Part shown: piece after piece, positions 58,903 through 64,000 of the stretch
How the letters are laid out: each line of letters begins with the position of its first letter
Position numbering within the stretch: position 1 is the stretch's first letter
NCBI GenBank assembly: GCA_020740775.1
Contig: JAHEWK010000002.1
Coordinates: 930,001 to 994,000 of the forward strand
Source: Ilyonectria destructans
Lineage: Eukaryota; Ascomycota; Sordariomycetes; Hypocreales; Nectriaceae
Length of the DNA stretch: 64,000 nt
Direction of reading: 5' to 3'
Translations under genes and position numbers: made by a program
The notes under the pieces: generated by a model
Database searches by the model: none
What the model was told of the DNA's origin: nothing
The model's input: the letters and a program-made list of their open reading frames with translations, nothing else

Positions 58903-60204
58903 ATGGATTCAACTAACAGCAAATCACCATCTCCTTGCCTGCTCCACTGCCGCATCCAACGCAGTGCTCTTGAGGTCCTCATCCTCGGACGCGGCAACCG
59001 CAACCATGCTTGCAACAACTGCGTCGCCCCTAGGCAGGGCGAAACTGAACCTCATCAACCTCCATCCTCCATCGAGGGTGAAACACCACAAGACAAAACT
59101 CTGCCCATGGATCATGTCTTAGTCAAGGGACAGAAAATGTACTTCATCGCCACGAAGCCTGCTGAGCCAACACGAGCTCTGTCTGGAGAACGGGATCTCG
59201 CGAACCTGCCACTCCGGAACCGTCTCGGCAAATTGTTGGGCTCTCTATTTGACGGACAGGATGACGAACCAAGCTTCCTGTTGAAGCAGGTGGCTGTCAC
59301 TGACAAGTCCCGGGTCTACACAACAAAGATTGGCCCCAGAACAAAGGTTGTCAAGCTCTTTAATGACCCTCTTGACGCAAACAACGAGCTCGCCGCCCAT
59401 ATACGAGTGTACAACAAACTAAAGGAACACTGGCCGGCGGTTCGAAATATTTTAAAGGATTCTCGATTCCCCATTCCAAAAGTCCCTCGACCAGGATCCA
59501 TGGTCTTCCAACGAAGGCGCCTGGGGACTTCGACTGCCGTGGAGGGCTTCATGATGGAATACATACATCCTCTCCACCCTCACCATTGCCGTGCGCTCAT
59601 CAAGAAGTACCTCGATCCACGGCTTCACAAGGCTGCCTTTGAGCATCCTGGGTTCTCGGGAATGAGACTGAGCATGCGCATGGGAGAAATAAGCCCGGAA
59701 CTGGATCATCAGACGGGGGAGCTGCAAGACCGACCTGTCTTCTTCGACCAGTTATGGGAAGAGTCCTCAATGTGGGTCCCATGCTGGGTGATCATGATGG
59801 GCGCGACACTGGCGATAATACACTGGGCCTGCGGGCTGGATGCGAAGGGCGTTGAGTTTCGGTTGGGGGTGTATAATAATTACAACTTTCTCTGGCTCTC
59901 CGACTTTGGCGATTGCACGCGCATCGAACGATCCTCTGAATGTGCCACATCCCACATGGTCGACACGATAATGGACAATCCAACTTGGCCACGACCAGCC
60001 ACGGCTAGAAGCTTGAGCCAGCTCCCCGATCCGGACGGAGTGTTACCACAGATGTGGCAGAAATTCCGAAGCGCATATCTAACAACCAGCGCCGCGGTTC
60101 TTTGCGAGCGGAACACTTTTATCAGAGATGGGTGTCTTCCCCTCATGTTTATTAGCAGATTGGAGGCGAGGTGGGAGTTACAAGCGGAGGTAAGACAGAT
60201 CTAG
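58903..60204 (+). CDS. DUF3669-domain protein
   Basis: Intronless 433-aa fungal protein. The C-terminal half carries the DUF3669 signature: ATLAIIHWACGLDAKGVEF, then LWLSDFGDCTRI, which resembles the catalytic-loop and DFG strands of kinase-like phosphotransferases. The preceding region (KVVKLFNDPLDANNELAAHIRVYNKL) matches the domain's N-lobe-like part, with FMMEYIHPL as hinge-like strand. DUF3669 is common in filamentous fungi, often in expanded sets, without known function. The first ~70 residues look variable. It is convergent with the phosphoribosyltransferase gene 220 bp away. Confidence 0.8.
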   Translation: MDSTNSKSPSPCLLHCRIQRSALEVLILGRGNRNHACNNCVAPRQGETEPHQPPSSIEGETPQDKTLPMDHVLVKGQKMYFIATKPAEPTRALSGERDLANLPLRNRLGKLLGSLFDGQDDEPSFLLKQVAVTDKSRVYTTKIGPRTKVVKLFNDPLDANNELAAHIRVYNKLKEHWPAVRNILKDSRFPIPKVPRPGSMVFQRRRLGTSTAVEGFMMEYIHPLHPHHCRALIKKYLDPRLHKAAFEHPGFSGMRLSMRMGEISPELDHQTGELQDRPVFFDQLWEESSMWVPCWVIMMGATLAIIHWACGLDAKGVEFRLGVYNNYNFLWLSDFGDCTRIERSSECATSHMVDTIMDNPTWPRPATARSLSQLPDPDGVLPQMWQKFRSAYLTTSAAVLCERNTFIRDGCLPLMFISRLEARWELQAEVRQI

Positions 60205-60423
60205 GGAATATTCGGACGGAAGCAGCATGTACGTGAATATCCAAGACTGAGACGGGTCAGCAGAGCAGTAGATTAGACGAGACATCACAGGCGATGGCTC
60301 GAAGATAAACATCAGATTTACAGGAGAATCAAGGACAAGATTTCTTTTAAATTCCTGCAAGACATTCATTCATCGTAGCCGTGAGTCCGGTCTGGGAGCT
60401 TCTAGTTTCGTACACGAGGCCGT

Positions 60424-61371
60424 CTAGTTGCCGTTGGGGGCCTGCTGGCTGGCGAGCTTGTCGTGCTCTTCAATGTCCATGGCCTCCCAGGGGTAGCAGA
60501 TCCAAACGTCCTTCACAGTCTGAGCAGCCTGGTAGCCGCTGGACAGCATGTCGTGGGGGAGCGTACCCTTCTTCGGCTTGTCCTTGTTCTAGACGGTGTT
60601 AGCATGTGACGCCGACGCATTTGTAGACTCGGTGGTATGGGACGTACGTGGAGGACAAAAATGCTGAACTGGGTCTTGGGGGCATCGCTACCCATACGCA
60701 GACGGGCGGCCTCGACGTCCTTCTCGAGCTCCTTGACGGCGTACTCCAGTGTGGTTCGGGTGTCATCGACCTCATCGACGATCAAAATGCGCTTGCCGAC
60801 AAGGTTCTCCATCTCACCCAGGGCGGTCATGTCGAGCCACTGGGTTCGGGTGACCTTGGTGCCGGGCTCCTCGACCTCGTCGTTGCCTAGCGACTCGTAG
60901 AGGGAGAGGCCGATGGCCTGAATGGGGATGTTGGGAGAGCCGGGCTGCTTAAGGAAGGATCGCAGAATTCGGGCAGGGACGTAACCACCGCCGCCGATGG
61001 CGATCATGAGCTGGGGCTGGAAGTCGGCGAGAAGCTTGCCAGCCGACTGCTGGCACAACTTGTGGACCTAGTGAATTGCCTGTCAGTGCTGCGTCAAGTT
61101 TGTGATGTAACTTCTCCATCCCACTTCTCCCACGTTTCCCGTCGTCATGATGGTGCTAACAACGCTGCGTTTGCGCGTACACAGGGGGCTTGCGCAGAGC
61201 TGCTTCCTGTGCGTCTCCTCATCCTGCCCTCCATCCAGGTATCGCGTCCATTTCGCGCAGGTGGCCCACCATCATCGTCGCCGCAACCACCATCACGGCG
61301 GGGTGGCGGGGTAGGAGGGGTTGGAACTTGGCACTTACATCGTTGTATGTGACGTAGATCTTCTCAGGCAT
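60424..61371 (-). CDS. XPT1: Xanthine/guanine phosphoribosyltransferase
   Basis: Purine-salvage enzyme that joins PRPP with xanthine (and probably hypoxanthine or guanine) to make the nucleotide; cytosolic. Exons are 61371-61339, 61067-60648 and 60588-60424, giving 205 aa, close to yeast Xpt1 (209 aa). The first exon codes only MPEKIYVTYND and is followed by a 271-nt intron, long for this window; the second intron is 59 nt. Conserved features are YVTYNDVHKL, AIGGGGYVPARILR and the PRPP-binding loop ILIVDEVDDTRTT (105-117), then the C-terminal VWICYPWE. Hpt1-type enzymes are a near alternative, but the start and end favour the Xpt1 class. Confidence 0.92.
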
Positions 61372-62114
61372 CTTGGCGGTATTGTAGTCGGGGGTATCAC
61401 AACGAGGAAGAAGGAAAGATAAAGCAAGAGGCGACGAGGGAGCACACGGCTGAGATGAGTGCCCAAGAGAGAGAGAAAGAGAGAGAAGAGGAACAAAAAA
61501 AGTCCAGGCAGACTGTGCTGAAAAGGCCCGACGGGTTGATGCTGGATGACCCGCGCGGAAGCACGGGCACTTTTTTTTTTTCTCGCTCCTGCTCTTTTGG
61601 CGATGGACCCCGCGATTCGCGACGATCCATTTGCTGGTGCCTTGCTGGTGGACCCACTGAATGCAGTGAATACCGTCGGAAGCCGCCGACGCAGGGATTG
61701 CTTCAGTGGGGGCCAGCTGCAAAAATACTGCAATGGGCCTTAATTGGGGGGTCGTGGAGGGGTCGCGGAGGGGTGTTCCTTGGCGCCTACAGGCGGTACC
61801 TGCGCTGTAACACCAGCGATTACAAGATGGGAAGGCGAGAACTGATTTCATCGGTGCAGAATGTCGGTACTGATACCTGTGTCTGCATGCCATGCAGGCA
61901 CGACATCCCAATGATCCCACTCATCAACACCACCACCATGCGGCTCTCGCTGACTGAACACAATCCAGGTCGGCTTCATCACATGCTCCAGTTTCAGCGC
62001 CTTTGCTGCGACAGATATTTCTCCACTGTCTCACCTCCCCTGTCGCCCAGGACGATCCCTTGATCCAGTGTCGGACCTCTCCGATGGGCTTCTCGTCAGT
62101 TGCACCACCACAGC
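61372..62114. other. Intergenic region
   Basis: Promoter side of the phosphoribosyltransferase gene and 3' side of the acetyltransferase relic. It contains a CTCTCTCTTTCTCTC-like tract on the minus strand (61468-61485) and a run of 13 T at 61571-61583. No gene seen. Confidence 0.4.
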
Positions 62115-62937
62115 TTAACCCATCCTCAGTGCATCTTCGAGATTTAGGATGACATCCTTTGGCTCCGTCGCGACTTCACTACCAACTGGGCGCATCACCT
62201 TTGTTGGGTTTCCAACTGCGACATGATACGCCGGGACATTCTTGGCCACTAGGCTCCCAGCCCCGATGATGCTGTGGCATCCAATCTCGACACCAGGCCT
62301 GCAACAATAACGTCAGTTTTGCGTAACGGATCGTTCAGATCTCCACTCAGCACAGTATAGTGGCACCGGCTCCAATCCAAGCACAGTCGCCGATGATGAC
62401 TTCGCTACCAAAGCTCGGTCGCTTCGAGTTCTTGTCGACGGTCATCGAGTGGCCCACGGAGATGATGGTCACGTTAGGCCCAATGTTGACATGTTCTCCA
62501 ATTCTCACATCTGCCACCGGTGTGTCGAGAATTGTGCAGCCGCGATTGATAAACGCCGTCAGCGTAACACAGACTCAGAGTCCATAGTCCATATGGGTCG
62601 AAGCCTTGACGAAAGGTAGAAATGGAACTATGGATGGATCATCGAATGCGATCTCGGCTGTGGCTACCGCCTCATCTTGCGTACTGCCGTTCTCGAAGGG
62701 CGTCACGATTCTGGAACCTATTTGCGAATATCCACAACGGGTAGCCGAGATGTTGACTTACTTGTTCCAAGCCGCAACCCGTTCACTGGCCGGTGCGTCA
62801 AGATCGACTTCATTGAAGGCACAGATGGCATGGAAGCACCTGTTTCGAGCTGCTCAGAAGCTATTATTCCCAGCTTGGAAAAATATCTCCTCGGCCCTCT
62901 TGGACGCGTCGCTCAGCAGATCTGTCGAATGGGTCAT
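62115..62937 (-). pseudogene. Sugar (maltose/galactoside) O-acetyltransferase, in-frame stops
   Basis: Left-handed beta-helix acetyltransferase of the NodL/LacA/Maa type that O-acetylates sugars with acetyl-CoA. Exons are 62937-62762, 62710-62354 and 62298-62115 (introns of 51 and 55 nt; the second donor GTGCTG is weak). This keeps one frame of 239 codons, the usual length. Hexapeptide-repeat parts are clear: FINRGCTILDTPVADVRIGE, then IGPNVTIISVGHSM with the catalytic-type His, then GVEIGCHSIIGAGSLVAKN. Two TGA codons interrupt the frame, at 62854-62856 and 62575-62577, each fitting a CGA-to-TGA or TGG-to-TGA change. The first could reflect a wrong N-terminal model, but the second lies within the conserved part, so the gene looks dead. 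Confidence 0.65.
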
Positions 62938-63199
62938 CTTCGTATTCAGATCTTGAAAGGTAGGTAAGTGGTGCCAAAGTGGCTGCACAGGCAGTATAGT
63001 CAGCAGACGACGAGCCTGACCATTTTAAAGTCCAGACTTTTTTACTTCAGTCCTGATTCATATTCCCACTTCAAATTAAATCCTCCTTCACCTGGTTCAA
63101 AGAGGTGAAAGAGTATAGGTCAAATCGTCCATCACGACCACCCTGTCAAGATTCGACACATGTGTCGTGGAAAAGCACTGCTCACCTGATTCCGAATAG

Positions 63200-63664
63200 G
63201 ACGAAACGGCGACAATCAGCCTGTCTTTGCTATCTTCCATGGACAAAGATGACAGCCCATTCTATTCGGTCCTCACAATCACAATCATTGCTCTGGAGAA
63301 GACGATTCAATACGGAGCATTCAACGGAAGCAAAGCACAGTCTGCATCTACCGAGTTTCTTCGATTCGCTGTGGTCGCCTGTCAACCAGTCACTCCATGA
63401 AGAAGCCTCGCCACTATTCTCGGTCCTTGGCCAAGTAATTATCTTTACAATGCACATGATTCCCTCGCTCTCCCGCAACGGCTGGATACCCGACTCCCCC
63501 CAGCTGTGGTACTGGGGTCAGGGCTGCCACGGCTCAACTGTCCATTGCTGCCACTTTCAGATATGCTTGAATGGACGAGGAAGCAATACGAACCACAGGA
63601 ACTACATTTCTTGTGGCGTGCCATCCTGTTTTTCAGCAGTGAGATGATGATGCCGTTGGCGTGA
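63200..63664 (+). pseudogene. Unidentified gene fragment with in-frame TGA
   Basis: One frame runs 66 codons from a possible AG acceptor at 63198-63199 to a TGA at 63398-63400, then 87 more codons to a TGA at 63662-63664. The peptides look coding rather than random (SPFYSVLTITIIALEKTIQYG; after the stop LPPAVVLGSGLPRLNCPLLPL and EPQELHFLWRAILFFSSEMM). No start codon or upstream exon could be fixed, and I do not recognise the family. It may be a decayed gene or a gene with an intron I could not place around 63398. Confidence 0.35.
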
Positions 63665-64000
63665 TTCCGACCACGATGCAGCAGACTCCCCAATCTACTT
63701 TAATTTATCGGCATCAGACGACACAGCACACATCGAGCTTCTACATAAGATTAACTCAGCATTAGACCTAAACCTCAAACCCTCAAGGCCAATCTTAGGG
63801 CTACTTGAGGGGCATGGTAGACAGGAACTTCGCAGTGGGCATGATTCCCTCAAAGGCCCTGCCGAAGGAAATCCCAATCCTGCATGCCAAAAACCCCGGA
63901 CGTTGACGCAACAGGGACTTTATAAGACCCTAAGCAGATTCAGGAGGGTTTACCTAATTTCCTAAGCCGACAATTTGATCTCGTCAATTCCATCCCTTAA
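63665..64000. other. Window end, no supported gene
   Basis: Only short frames without motifs on either strand. Confidence 0.4.

Overview
This window is nuclear DNA from a filamentous ascomycete (Pezizomycotina, most likely a sordariomycete). The evidence is short GT-AG introns, mostly 43-76 nt and several with a CTGAC/CTAAC-like branch point, spaced single genes without operons, and fungal families throughout: PDR-type ABC transporter, Zn2Cys6 factor, fungal NLR, DUF3669, DUF4267, ferric reductase and a Jlp1-like dioxygenase. No tRNA, rRNA, CRISPR array or intact transposon was found. All gene models were spliced by eye.

Left part (1-17.5 kb, accessory in character). In order: a truncated class-C beta-lactamase-like hydrolase (-), an alpha/beta hydrolase (-), a Jlp1/TauD-like dioxygenase (-) divergent from a Dal5-type MFS permease (+), a DUF4267 membrane protein (+), an orphan protein (-), a GNAT acetyltransferase (-), a Zn2Cys6 regulator (+) and a second TauD-superfamily oxygenase (-). 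The dioxygenase/permease pair looks like a sulfonate-sulfur scavenging module. AT-rich gene-free blocks lie at about 8.4-8.7 and 11.8-12.4 kb.

Middle part (17.5-40.2 kb). A degenerate tandem repeat whose spacing is always a multiple of three lies at 17.9-18.3 kb. It is followed by a ferric reductase with a His-rich N-terminus, the acetyl-CoA hydrolase/CoA-transferase ACH1, a 3'-5' exonuclease-fold protein that has lost catalytic acids, a full-length PDR ABC transporter, a membrane-anchored P-loop ATPase and a NACHT-type fungal NLR.

Right part (40.2-64 kb). A 4.5-kb gene-poor stretch precedes a disordered orphan, a GCR1_C-domain protein (possibly Crypton-derived), three tandem paralogs of an unnamed 'MCLT' family, and a coiled-coil gene interrupted by TAG codons. 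Then come conserved housekeeping genes (DPM3, a large nuclear-type orphan, an OXLD1-like mitochondrial protein, a DUF3669 protein and a purine phosphoribosyltransferase), and finally two decayed genes: a sugar O-acetyltransferase and an unidentified fragment. The three broken genes carry only TAG or TGA stops, all explainable by C-to-T or G-to-A change, as expected from RIP-like mutation.
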